Shown one piece after another: positions 1 to 7,580 of a DNA stretch of 12,210 bases. Source of the stretch: Desulfobacteraceae bacterium (GTDB lineage Bacteria > Desulfobacterota > Desulfobacteria > Desulfobacterales > Desulfobacteraceae); the NCBI GenBank assembly GCA_024225895.1, contig JAAEMC010001104.1, positions 1 through 12,210 of the forward strand, in the 5' to 3' direction. The position numbers and the translations under genes are program-made. The notes under the pieces were generated by a model. The model made no database searches. It had not been told where the DNA came from and was given only the letters and a program-made list of their open reading frames with translations. Within the stretch, counting starts at the first letter, position 1, and each line of letters begins with the position of its first letter.

Positions 1-1086
1 GATAAATACAAGGGTTCAAAGATTTTCAGGCTTGAAGAAAACTACCGGTCTTCTGATGAAATTGTCCAGGCGGCAAATGATTTAATCGATTATAATCCTG
101 ATAAGATGGATAAAAAATGTTTTTCCAGAAAAAAAGGCGGTGTAATTGAAATTTATGATTTTATGTCAGATACCCATGAAGCTGAATGGGTGGCAAGAAG
201 AATAAAAGCGCTGAATCAGACCGGCAGCGGTATCCCCTATGACCAGATGGCTGTGGTCTACCGGACCAAATTTTGCTCACTTCCCTTTGAAAAAATGTTC
301 AGAGCCTTTAGGGTACCGTATCGTATGATGGGTTCCCAAGGTTTTTTTGAGCGTATGGAAATTCTGGATATCAACTCCTATTTAAGCGCAGCCTTTTTTC
401 CCAGCGATGATGTTTCGTTTGAGAGGATTGTGAACACGCCCAAAAGGGGTATCGGTCCTTCCATGATCAAAAAGATTGCAGCCATGCGGACCCAGGGACA
501 AGGTCTTCAGGGTGCGGCCAGGGTTATGGTTAAAGACCGGGTATTGACTAAAAAAGTTCATGAAAATTTATCCTGTGTACTGGATCTTCTGGATACCATT
601 AAAGTATTGCCGCCGGCCCGGGCCATGGAAACCATCATTGAACAGACCGGGTACCATGCTTACCTGGAAAAAAAGGTGAAAACCAAAGCAGAATTCATCT
701 CCAAAAAGGAGAACATCGAACAATTGATCTATACGGCCAGGTCCAAGTCAGACATGTTGGAGTATCTTGAAGAAGCGGCTTTGATCAGGGAAGATAAAGA
801 GGATGATGAGGATAAGGATCAAACAGGTGTTTCCCTTCTGACAATTCATTCGGCAAAAGGTCTTGAGTATGATACGGTGTTCATCGTCGGGTGTGAAGAA
901 AGGCTTTTCCCCCACTGGCGTTCAATTGACGAAGGAGATAAGGCGCTTTTTGAAGAGCGTCGGCTCATGTATGTGGCCATGACCCGGGCGGAACGGTTTT
1001 TATATTTGACCCATGCCAATTTCAGAAAAGGTGAGTTTGCCACCCCAAGCCGGTTCATTGATCAGATCAAGGAGTGTATGTCCTAA
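1..1086 (+). CDS. UvrD/PcrA/Rep-family superfamily 1A DNA helicase, C-terminal part (5' end outside window)
   Basis: The frame is open from base 1, so this is the last 361 codons of a longer gene. An ATG at 106 is internal, not the start. The helicase would unwind DNA 3'-5' with ATP in repair or replication restart. Visible motifs: LEENYRS at codons 11-17 (motif IV with its arginine), NTPKRGIG in the 2B region (near 433-456), TIHSAKGLEY at 841-870 (motif V), and EERRLMYVAMTRAE at 952-993 (motif VI with the arginine finger). The order and spacing follow PcrA/UvrD closely. The Walker A and B motifs lie upstream of the window. The protein stops 13 residues after the PSRF motif, so it lacks the roughly 70-100 residue tail typical of PcrA, UvrD and Rep. 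It could be uvrD, pcrA or a rep-like paralogue, so I give no symbol. Confidence 0.95.
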   Translation, partial: DKYKGSKIFRLEENYRSSDEIVQAANDLIDYNPDKMDKKCFSRKKGGVIEIYDFMSDTHEAEWVARRIKALNQTGSGIPYDQMAVVYRTKFCSLPFEKMFRAFRVPYRMMGSQGFFERMEILDINSYLSAAFFPSDDVSFERIVNTPKRGIGPSMIKKIAAMRTQGQGLQGAARVMVKDRVLTKKVHENLSCVLDLLDTIKVLPPARAMETIIEQTGYHAYLEKKVKTKAEFISKKENIEQLIYTARSKSDMLEYLEEAALIREDKEDDEDKDQTGVSLLTIHSAKGLEYDTVFIVGCEERLFPHWRSIDEGDKALFEERRLMYVAMTRAERFLYLTHANFRKGEFATPSRFIDQIKECMS

Positions 1087-1119
1087 TGCATATTATTTTT
1101 ATGATTCAAGGCTGTTTTT

Positions 1120-2349
1120 TTGTCAATTGTCTCTAAAATTTTTAATGATGGTAAAGGCATCATTCCTACCCCTTGCAAGGGAATCTATTTAACTCTTTTT
1201 TTTACCGTTTTTACCACTATTACCGGCGTGGGAATCGTGGTGCCGCTGCTTCCCATTTACGCCCATGATCTGGGTGCTGCCGGTATGTATGTGGGTATGA
1301 TATTTGGTGCGTTTTCCATGTCCCGGATATTTCTTTTGCCGGTATTTGGAAGGCTTTCCGATCAGAAGGGACGAAAACCATTTATTGTTGCAGGGTTACT
1401 GGCCTATTCCCTGATATCTGCTGCCTTTATTTTTTCCAACAGTATTGAAAGTCTGATCTTTATCCGGTTTATCCAGGGTGCGGCTTCTGCCATGATCATG
1501 CCCGTAGTCCAGGCCTATGTTGGTGAAATTACCTCTGAAGGCTCTGAAGGATATTCCATGGGTCTTTTTAGCCTGTCCATGTGTATCAGTCTTTCCATAG
1601 GCCCTTTGATCGGCGGCAGCATAAAGGATCTATGGTCTATGAATGCGGCCTTTTGTCTGATGGGCGCCTTTTCCACAATTGGTCTGTTATTGTCCATCCT
1701 CTTTTTACCGGCAACAGCCGATGAAAAGATTGAATCAAAGAAAAACGGTGTTGTCCCATGGCTTTTTATTTTGAAAGACAGGGGATTGTTTTGCCTTGTT
1801 GTTTTCAGATACGCCTATACTGCTTGTATTGGTATTATCTGGTGTTTTTTACCACTTTATGCAGATCTCCGGTTTTCCTCTACCGGTGCGTCCACCGGGT
1901 TCTTAGTAATGCTCGGTGTTTTTGTGTCCGGCATGCTGAACCTTCCCATGGGGTATGTTGCCGACCGGTTTAACAAGACTGTCCTCATTGTTTTGGGAGG
2001 AACGTTTTCCACCATAGGTATGATGATGATGGCCTGGGCAGATTCTTATTTCGGCCTGGTAGCAGCGGTCAGCGTATTTGGATTGGGCGGTGGAGTGGCC
2101 ATGCCATCCATAATGGGGCTGGCCGTCATCAAAGGAGAACAAAAAAAAGCCATGGCATCAGTCATGTCTGTGATGACAGTGGCACACAGTCTGGGAATGT
2201 TTACAGGTTCCATGACTGCGGGTTTTATCATGGATTTTCTCAGTTTAAGATTTTCCTTTCCTTGCGGTATGGTTCTCATGGCACTGGGAACTGTGACCTA
2301 TCTAATCTGCCATGAGAGGCCGTATACGTTGGCAAAAGAAACGGATTAA
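1120..2349 (+). CDS. Major facilitator superfamily transporter, probable drug or metabolite efflux permease
   Basis: This is a 409-residue polytopic inner-membrane protein with about twelve hydrophobic segments, the usual MFS size. The first helix is near residues 22-46. Signature motif A, GRLSDQKGRK, sits at residues 77-86 between helices 2 and 3. A degenerate copy, GYVADRFNK, lies at 278-286 between helices 8 and 9. A charged loop near 199-212 separates the two six-helix halves. These features fit proton-coupled antiport, but the substrate cannot be read from sequence. No ATG occurs in frame until residue 56, which would delete helix 1. I therefore choose TTG at 1120, with a weak AAGG at 1108-1111, eight bases upstream. 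An in-frame TGA at 1102-1104 limits any longer start. The gene begins 33 bases after the helicase stop and may be cotranscribed with it. Confidence 0.92.
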   Translation: MSIVSKIFNDGKGIIPTPCKGIYLTLFFTVFTTITGVGIVVPLLPIYAHDLGAAGMYVGMIFGAFSMSRIFLLPVFGRLSDQKGRKPFIVAGLLAYSLISAAFIFSNSIESLIFIRFIQGAASAMIMPVVQAYVGEITSEGSEGYSMGLFSLSMCISLSIGPLIGGSIKDLWSMNAAFCLMGAFSTIGLLLSILFLPATADEKIESKKNGVVPWLFILKDRGLFCLVVFRYAYTACIGIIWCFLPLYADLRFSSTGASTGFLVMLGVFVSGMLNLPMGYVADRFNKTVLIVLGGTFSTIGMMMMAWADSYFGLVAAVSVFGLGGGVAMPSIMGLAVIKGEQKKAMASVMSVMTVAHSLGMFTGSMTAGFIMDFLSLRFSFPCGMVLMALGTVTYLICHERPYTLAKETD

Positions 2350-2378
2350 ATTGCGGATGCAAAGTTTTATTACCTGTT

Positions 2379-5300
2379 TTATTTTTTTAATTTCTCTTTA
2401 TAGGTTTTCAGGCGGGTAATCTCATATTTTAAAAGTTCAATTTTTTCTGTGGTTTTCTTTTTATCCCTTTGTTTTCCTGCCTTCTCAAGTTCGGTAGCAG
2501 CCTGTGATAAATCCTGGGCAGTAAGATTTCCTGCTCCGCCCTTAATGGCATGTGATTCTATAAATATGGTTTTATAATCTTTTTTTAACAGGGCGTTTTC
2601 AATCAGGACTACCTGGTTTTCAACCCGGCCTAAAAACTGTAGAAAAATATCATTGAAAAATTGAACGTCATTACTGAACTCCTGGTAGGCTACGGATAAA
2701 TCCATGGTGGTATCTTCAGGCTCTTGACCAGGGTCAGGGTGAACAGAATCCCATGGATCAGCCAAAGAGGGAGTAAGATCTGATTTTTTATCATCACCTA
2801 AGCCCCATTTTTTAACTATATTGAGCAAATCTGCTTTTTTTAATGGTTTGGTAATGAAATCATCCATTCCGGCATTAAGGCATTTTTCCCTGTATCCTAT
2901 AATGGCGTGTGCTGTCATGGCAATAATAGGCGTCCGGATCCCTGGGTGTGATTTTTCATGGTTGCGGATCTGATGTGTGGATTCATACCCGTCCACCACC
3001 GGCATTTGAATATCCATTAAAACAAGGTCAAAAGTTTGTTTTTTAAAAAGTTCAAAAGCAATGAGCCCGTTTTCGGCAAGGGTGACATCAAATCCTTCCC
3101 TGGTCAGATGCTGTAGTGCAATCTGCTGGTTGGTGGGATAATCTTCAGCCAGAAGAATGCGGGGCTTTCCAATATCTGGTTTTTTCTTTGTTTCTTCTTT
3201 GGCGGTGTTGGTATCCCACGCATTGTTGAGGTTTTTATCATGGTCCAGAATACCAAGAATATGTGACTTGAGCGTCTTTGGTTTGATAGGTTTTGTTAAG
3301 CTGCCTTCAATGCCTATATCCTGGCAGATCTTTCCATATCCGATAGTGCCGGGTGATATGAGTATGATGACCGGAATGCTGCAAAGGGATATGTTTCGTT
3401 TTAATTCCTTTGCAAATTTAATTCCATCCATCTGGGGCATTTGAAAATCAGCTAAAATCAAGTCAATGCCTTTGTCTGTTTTCAATGATTCAATGAGATG
3501 GGTAAAGGCTTCTCTGCCGTTGGAAGCCTGGATTGTTTCTATTCCCCAGGCCTTTAAATATTCACAATACACATACCGGCTGTTCTTGTGATCGTCCACT
3601 ACAAGAATGCGCAGCTTTTTTTTGTCCATTGGAGAAAAAAGGTCCTTATTATGGGGGAACAGGTTACCGTCCTTTTTTAAAACAACGGTGAACCAGAAGG
3701 TGGACCCCTTTTTAGTATCACTTACAAAACCTATGTCGCCTCCCATCATATGGACCAGTTGTTTGGAAATGGTGGTGCCAAGACCGGTGCCGCCATATAC
3801 TCTGGATGTGGAACCATCAGCCTGGGAAAAACTGTCAAAAATCCGGGCCTGCTTTTCTTCCGGTATCCCAATGCCGGTATCTTTAACACAAATTTTGATT
3901 TTCACGCTTTCATCCATTTCTTCAAAGGCATCCTGCCAAATGAAGATTTCCCCCTTGCTGGTGAATTTCAGGGAATTTCCCACCAGGTTGGTTAAAACCT
4001 GCCGTAATCTTCCCGCATCACCTAAGAATTGTTCCGGGGCATTGGGTGGTAAAAATGAAATAAATTCCAATCCTTTTTTCTGGGCATTGATGGCAAAGAC
4101 AGAAGAGGATGCTTCAAAAAGATCTCTTAAATTAAAGGGGCTCTCGTCCAGTTCAAGTTTTCCGGCTTCAATTTTTGAAAAATCAAGAATACTGTTGATG
4201 ATGTCCAAAAGGGATTCCCCTTCTTTCCAGATGGTATGGGCCAGTTCTTTTTGATCGTCATCCAGCCGGGTTTCCAGCATCAGTTCCACCATACCCGTGA
4301 TCCCATTTAAAGGGGTTCTGATCTCATGGCTCATATTGGCAAGGAATTCGCTTTTTGCACGGGTGGCTTCTTCGGCTTTTGTTTTGGCCGTTTTCAGCTC
4401 GGCCTCAGTCTCTTTCAAGGCTTTGATATTGGTGATGACGCCTTCAATTCCCAACGGGTTGCCTTTTTGGTCAAAAAAATATTTGCTGCTGGTGATCACA
4501 GGGACGGTACTGCCGTTTTTATCATAGATGGTCAATTCAAAATTGGTTGTCTTCTTTTCTTGGCTCAGGGTATCGACAAAGGTATGAAAAACAGGGCTGT
4601 TTTTAAAAAAAAGATCGCATATGTCTTTACCCAGTATCTCCTGCTCCGAGTCATATCCCAGCAGTTTCGTCCCCGAGGGGCTGATCATGATCAGGTGGTG
4701 GTTGATGTCGGTCCTGTAGAAAATGTCCTGCATGTTTTCGATAATTTTTCGGTATTTTGTTTCGCTTTTTTTCAAACGATCTTCAGCAGTTTTTCTTTCT
4801 GTTATATCCCTAACAACCGCTTGTATAACCTGTTCGCCGTCCAATTCCATATAAGTGAGCAAAACTTCGGCCGGGAAAGCCTGTTTGGTTGTATAATTAT
4901 GATGGGTCCATTCAAACATATTGCGGCCGGCTTTTATTGTCTGCGTGATTTTTTCATTGGCCAAAGCAAATGATTCCTTGCCATTGCTTTGAACTTCGGG
5001 AGAAAGATCTGCCGGATGCAGTTTGAGGAATTGCCTTTTATGCGTGCATCCAAAGAGTTTGAGGGTTTGATAATTACAGTCGATAAATTTGTCCTCATTT
5101 AGAAGCATAACAGCGTCCGAACTTGCTTCAAAAAGGGTTTGGTATTTTTTTTGAGTGAGTTTGCGCTCCGAGATTTCATCTGCCAGGGCTTTAGTGCGTT
5201 CTTTGACCAGTGTTTCCAACTGATCCCGGTGCTGGCGAAGTTCATTTTCCAGTATCATTCGCCCTGTAATATCCCGTATCGTGCTGATCCATGCCTTCCT

Positions 5301-6338
5301 GCCCTGGTATTCGGTTTCATCGGTCCGGATTTCCACAGCAATTTTACGGCCGGATTTTGTAATGTGGGTATACCTGGTGGGGTTATCCTTGCTGATGTGC
5401 ATTAGGTTTACATTCACCCGCGCAAGTTCTGCCTTTGGATGGAAATCATGGGGGGTTTTGCTTTTTACTTCTTCTTTGCTGAATCCGTAGGTTTCCAGAA
5501 ACGCATCGTTGCAATCCACAATATGATAGTCTGTTTGATCAAAGACAAATATGGGATCGGCGATGTGATTAAACAGGCCTTTATATTTTTTTTCTATCTT
5601 GTGTCTTTCTTTAAATGTCTGGTCCAGGTCTGTTTTAATCACCTTTAAGGCATCGTAAATCGTTTTAAAGGGATGGTCTTTTAAGATGGATTCTACATTA
5701 AACCCCTGTTCATCCCAGTTGATGGAACCGATATAGGACAGCAGTTCATCACGATATTGTTTCACTTGAGATTCCGGGATTGTCCTGGGGGCGGTTTGCT
5801 GGTCTGATTTGGGAAGCGATTTTAAATCCGGCGGGTTTTTCAGGACGGCCATGGCTCTTTTAACGGCATCTTCATAGGTATCCACTGCTGCCATGGGAAT
5901 GGGAACTTTTTTTAAGCGCTTGCCAAGGTTGTACATCCATTGGATGGGCTTGGGAACATTATAGATATAATGGGCAATAAGATGTGCTTTTTTATATCTT
6001 TGAAATAAAAGTTCTGAAAAGGTTAAGCGGGTACTTTTGGATGGAATGTTTTCAAGCCCGCCGTAATCACTGATTTCAATATAGGGCTTTCCCGTAAGCC
6101 CCATCTTTTCCCGGAAAAGGTCATATGCTTTAAAAATGGCATGTGTGCCCTCCTGATTTACCAGACCCTTGGGAATGGAACTGACGATATTTTCTCCGAT
6201 GAGTTCGTAAGTAACCTTATAGCGATGTGTTAAAAAGACATTGGTCCACTCAGGACTGCTTTTAACAGGCATTCCGGATACAGGACATTGCCGTTGCAAA
6301 GACAAATCCTTTTCTTTATTCGTTTTTGCCGGATTCAT
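2379..6338 (-). CDS. Cytoplasmic hybrid sensor histidine kinase: STAS-like domain, 3 PAS, HisKA, HATPase, 2 receivers, Hpt
   Basis: This is a 1319-residue phosphorelay kinase with no membrane segment, so probably cytosolic. Approximate order: an unusual N-terminal region (1-200) with CPVSGM at 18-23 and an alpha/beta block at 40-165; PAS at 252-360; coiled coil at 362-398; PAS at 399-515; PAS at 527-640; HisKA with SHEIRTPLNG and phospho-acceptor His671; HATPase_c with N788, DTGIGIP at 820-826 and GGTGLGT at 849-855; receiver 1 with Asp915/916, Asp964, Ser995 and Lys1016; receiver 2 with Glu1065/Asp1066, Asp1109, Thr1142 and Lys1164; and Hpt with SHAIKGG and His1263. All key phosphorelay residues are present. 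The partner regulator and the signal are unknown. An in-frame TAA 12-10 bases before the ATG limits the start. That ATG has poor ribosome-binding sequence. A TTG at 6299-6297, with AAGGA seven bases upstream, is an alternative start 13 codons in. Confidence 0.95.
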   Translation of the reverse strand: MNPAKTNKEKDLSLQRQCPVSGMPVKSSPEWTNVFLTHRYKVTYELIGENIVSSIPKGLVNQEGTHAIFKAYDLFREKMGLTGKPYIEISDYGGLENIPSKSTRLTFSELLFQRYKKAHLIAHYIYNVPKPIQWMYNLGKRLKKVPIPMAAVDTYEDAVKRAMAVLKNPPDLKSLPKSDQQTAPRTIPESQVKQYRDELLSYIGSINWDEQGFNVESILKDHPFKTIYDALKVIKTDLDQTFKERHKIEKKYKGLFNHIADPIFVFDQTDYHIVDCNDAFLETYGFSKEEVKSKTPHDFHPKAELARVNVNLMHISKDNPTRYTHITKSGRKIAVEIRTDETEYQGRKAWISTIRDITGRMILENELRQHRDQLETLVKERTKALADEISERKLTQKKYQTLFEASSDAVMLLNEDKFIDCNYQTLKLFGCTHKRQFLKLHPADLSPEVQSNGKESFALANEKITQTIKAGRNMFEWTHHNYTTKQAFPAEVLLTYMELDGEQVIQAVVRDITERKTAEDRLKKSETKYRKIIENMQDIFYRTDINHHLIMISPSGTKLLGYDSEQEILGKDICDLFFKNSPVFHTFVDTLSQEKKTTNFELTIYDKNGSTVPVITSSKYFFDQKGNPLGIEGVITNIKALKETEAELKTAKTKAEEATRAKSEFLANMSHEIRTPLNGITGMVELMLETRLDDDQKELAHTIWKEGESLLDIINSILDFSKIEAGKLELDESPFNLRDLFEASSSVFAINAQKKGLEFISFLPPNAPEQFLGDAGRLRQVLTNLVGNSLKFTSKGEIFIWQDAFEEMDESVKIKICVKDTGIGIPEEKQARIFDSFSQADGSTSRVYGGTGLGTTISKQLVHMMGGDIGFVSDTKKGSTFWFTVVLKKDGNLFPHNKDLFSPMDKKKLRILVVDDHKNSRYVYCEYLKAWGIETIQASNGREAFTHLIESLKTDKGIDLILADFQMPQMDGIKFAKELKRNISLCSIPVIILISPGTIGYGKICQDIGIEGSLTKPIKPKTLKSHILGILDHDKNLNNAWDTNTAKEETKKKPDIGKPRILLAEDYPTNQQIALQHLTREGFDVTLAENGLIAFELFKKQTFDLVLMDIQMPVVDGYESTHQIRNHEKSHPGIRTPIIAMTAHAIIGYREKCLNAGMDDFITKPLKKADLLNIVKKWGLGDDKKSDLTPSLADPWDSVHPDPGQEPEDTTMDLSVAYQEFSNDVQFFNDIFLQFLGRVENQVVLIENALLKKDYKTIFIESHAIKGGAGNLTAQDLSQAATELEKAGKQRDKKKTTEKIELLKYEITRLKTYKEKLKK

Positions 6339-6399
6339 GGGCTTAATTTATCGCAATTTTCCATTTCAATTGTCCAGGTATGCAGATCATACAAATGGT

Positions 6400-6428
6400 A
6401 TTATTGCCTTAATTTATTGGATTATCAA
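6400..6428 (-). promoter_or_regulatory. Candidate sigma-70 promoter for the hybrid kinase gene
   Basis: Reading the - strand, TTGATA (6428-6423) and AATAAT (6405-6400) are separated by 17 bases. Each is one mismatch from the consensus hexamer. Transcription would start near 6393, giving a leader of about 55 bases before the kinase ATG at 6338. The site lies in the 124-base gap between the channel and kinase genes, so the kinase need not depend on the upstream operon. The rest of this gap shows no clear terminator for the channel gene. The region is AT-rich, so a chance match is possible. Confidence 0.45.
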
Positions 6429-6462
6429 GGGCAAACCCGGAAATATTCGAGCTGAATCCGTT

Positions 6463-7488
6463 TTAGGCGGGCCAAAGGATATCAACCGGCCGTTGCTCGG
6501 CGATCAGCCAAATGCCGCAGCCCTTTTTTACAGGCGTTGCCTGGGACGGGTTGACAAGGATGGAATCATCAGTAAACTTTATGGCAAAACTCAAATAATC
6601 ATATTTATTTTTCAAATAATCATGAAGTTCCCACCAAGTCAGATCATGGGCAAGTTCAGGTAAAACGATATAATATATTTCCTGGTCATCATTGTTTTGC
6701 AACAACACCTGTAAGGGAATGTGGACCTTGTCCTGCATTGCCTGGACCATAACCTCGGCCGTCATCTGCATGATAATTTCAAAATTCCCCGGCACACTGG
6801 AAAAGGTGTCCAAAGAGGAGGAAGAATGGCAGTGGACAGTTACATTGCAGGCTTCATTTTTTAATTTCAACGTATTGACAAGGGCAAAGAGATTTTCCTC
6901 ATCATTTCCAGTATGGATGATGACATTGGCGGCCTGGGAGATATTGGCCTTTTCCAAAGTCTCTTTGGTGTCGGGCCGTCCTTTGATAAAAAAGATATCC
7001 GGGTTTTCCGGTAAGGGATGCCGCTTTATGTTTGCTGCCAGGACGATCTCCCGGTTGGACCAGTTTTCGTCTTCAAGGATCTGTTCCATGAGATACTGAG
7101 TTTCATCGGTCGCCCCGACCAGTACGATATGATTTTTGTTGTGATATGTTTCTTCGCCATGCATTTTTTTGTCTCTCCTTTCAATTATCGATGATGCCAC
7201 ATGGGTAATAAATGCAGCACCCAGCCCGATTCCCATGAACATGGGCAAACATACGGCAATGGCCTTTCCTAGAGGGGATGCAGGGTATATATCTCCGTAT
7301 CCCACAGTGGTGCTCGTGACAATACTCCACCACAATGCCTGCCCTAAATGGGTTAAAGCAGATTCCTTGGGCTCAACCAGTGTGATGGAAAAACTGGACA
7401 GGGCAAGCAAAAGCATATAGGCCAGTATCAGGGAGAACCCTTTTCTCTTTAGCACTGGTTTAACAAGTTGTTTTATAAAATAGAGCAA
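6463..7488 (-). CDS. MthK-like two-helix potassium channel with one cytoplasmic RCK (TrkA-N/TrkA-C) domain
   Basis: This is a 341-residue inner-membrane K+ channel subunit, nearly the size of archaeal MthK (336). It has helix 1 at about 18-37, a pore helix and selectivity filter TTVGYGD at 60-66, and helix 2 at about 73-99 with glycines (86, 88, 90) that could act as a gating hinge. The regulatory part starts with NHIVLVGATDET (119-130), the first strand and turn of an RCK fold. The turn is not the GxGxxG of NAD-binding TrkA proteins but resembles the MthK version. A C-terminal lobe runs to 333. Four subunits would form the pore, gated by a ligand on the RCK ring. The start is TTG at 7488, since an in-frame TAG lies 21 bases upstream. 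It has AAGGAAG eight bases before it. A strong internal start is annotated separately. The gene follows the aminopropyltransferase-like gene after 92 bases. Confidence 0.93.
   Translation of the reverse strand: MLYFIKQLVKPVLKRKGFSLILAYMLLLALSSFSITLVEPKESALTHLGQALWWSIVTSTTVGYGDIYPASPLGKAIAVCLPMFMGIGLGAAFITHVASSIIERRDKKMHGEETYHNKNHIVLVGATDETQYLMEQILEDENWSNREIVLAANIKRHPLPENPDIFFIKGRPDTKETLEKANISQAANVIIHTGNDEENLFALVNTLKLKNEACNVTVHCHSSSSLDTFSSVPGNFEIIMQMTAEVMVQAMQDKVHIPLQVLLQNNDDQEIYYIVLPELAHDLTWWELHDYLKNKYDYLSFAIKFTDDSILVNPSQATPVKKGCGIWLIAEQRPVDILWPA
7162..7181 (-). promoter_or_regulatory. Strong internal ribosome-binding site and ATG for a free RCK domain of the K+ channel
   Basis: Inside the channel gene the - strand reads AAAGGAG (7181-7175), ten bases, then ATG (7164-7162), in frame at Met109. 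The Shine-Dalgarno match is as good as any in the window, and ATG is a better start than the gene's own TTG. Translation from here would give a soluble protein of 233 residues, starting just after helix 2 and ten residues before the first RCK strand. MthK is known to start internally at Met107 to make the free RCK subunits that complete its eight-RCK gating ring. The equivalent position here supports the same use. The SD codes for E-R-R in the channel, so chance cannot be excluded. Confidence 0.6.
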
Positions 7489-7510
7489 AACAAGATCTTC
7501 CTTTTCCTAA

Positions 7511-7548
7511 TTGTAGAACATCTCAATACCTTTTTATCTACAACATCT
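7511..7548. repeat. Short paired repeats upstream of the K+ channel gene
   Basis: In the 92-base gap upstream of the channel gene, TTGTAGA (7511-7517) and TCTACAA (7537-7543) form a seven-base inverted repeat with a 19-base spacer. AACATCT occurs twice (7517-7523 and 7542-7548), 25 bases apart. The spacing would put two half-sites on about the same helix face, as for a dimeric regulator or two adjacent operators. I find no convincing promoter hexamers around it. In AT-rich DNA such short repeats can arise by chance. Confidence 0.3.
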
Positions 7549-7554
7549 GTGTTT

Positions 7555-7576
7555 ATTTTTCACCTGGAATTTTTCA
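7555..7576. repeat. Direct repeat ATTTTTCA x2 just after the aminopropyltransferase-like gene
   Basis: ATTTTTCA appears at 7555-7562 and again at 7569-7576, 14 bases apart. On the coding (-) strand the copies are TGAAAAAT, just after the stop of the upstream gene. There is no hairpin here, so it is not a terminator. That is consistent with read-through into the channel gene. Low-complexity A/T content makes this a weak feature. Confidence 0.25.
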
Positions 7577-7580
7577 TTCA

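Noticed and set aside
119..130. Idea that the channel's RCK domain binds NAD(H) like TrkA
   Set aside because: These coordinates are residues of the channel protein. The turn after the first strand is GATDET, not GxGxxG, so NAD binding is not supported.
1086..1136. A 16-codon ORF (ATG 1086 to TAA 1136) between helicase and MFS genes, a possible leader peptide
   Set aside because: It has no good ribosome-binding site, no regulatory codon run and no hairpin after it. It is most simply non-coding sequence.
2350..2395. Possible shared terminator between the converging MFS and kinase genes (TTGC-GGAT-GCAA near T-rich DNA)
   Set aside because: The stem is only four base pairs and the T-rich tract is not directly next to it. 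It also overlaps the kinase stop region, so I do not call it.
3607..4254. Long + strand open frames (up to 215 codons) across the kinase gene
   Set aside because: They lie fully inside the well-supported kinase gene, and their translations have no domain-like character. They are shadows of the opposite strand.
6429..6462. Imperfect palindrome ATTC-AGCTC-GAAT just after the channel stop as a terminator
   Set aside because: The arms are only four bases and no T tract follows on the - strand.
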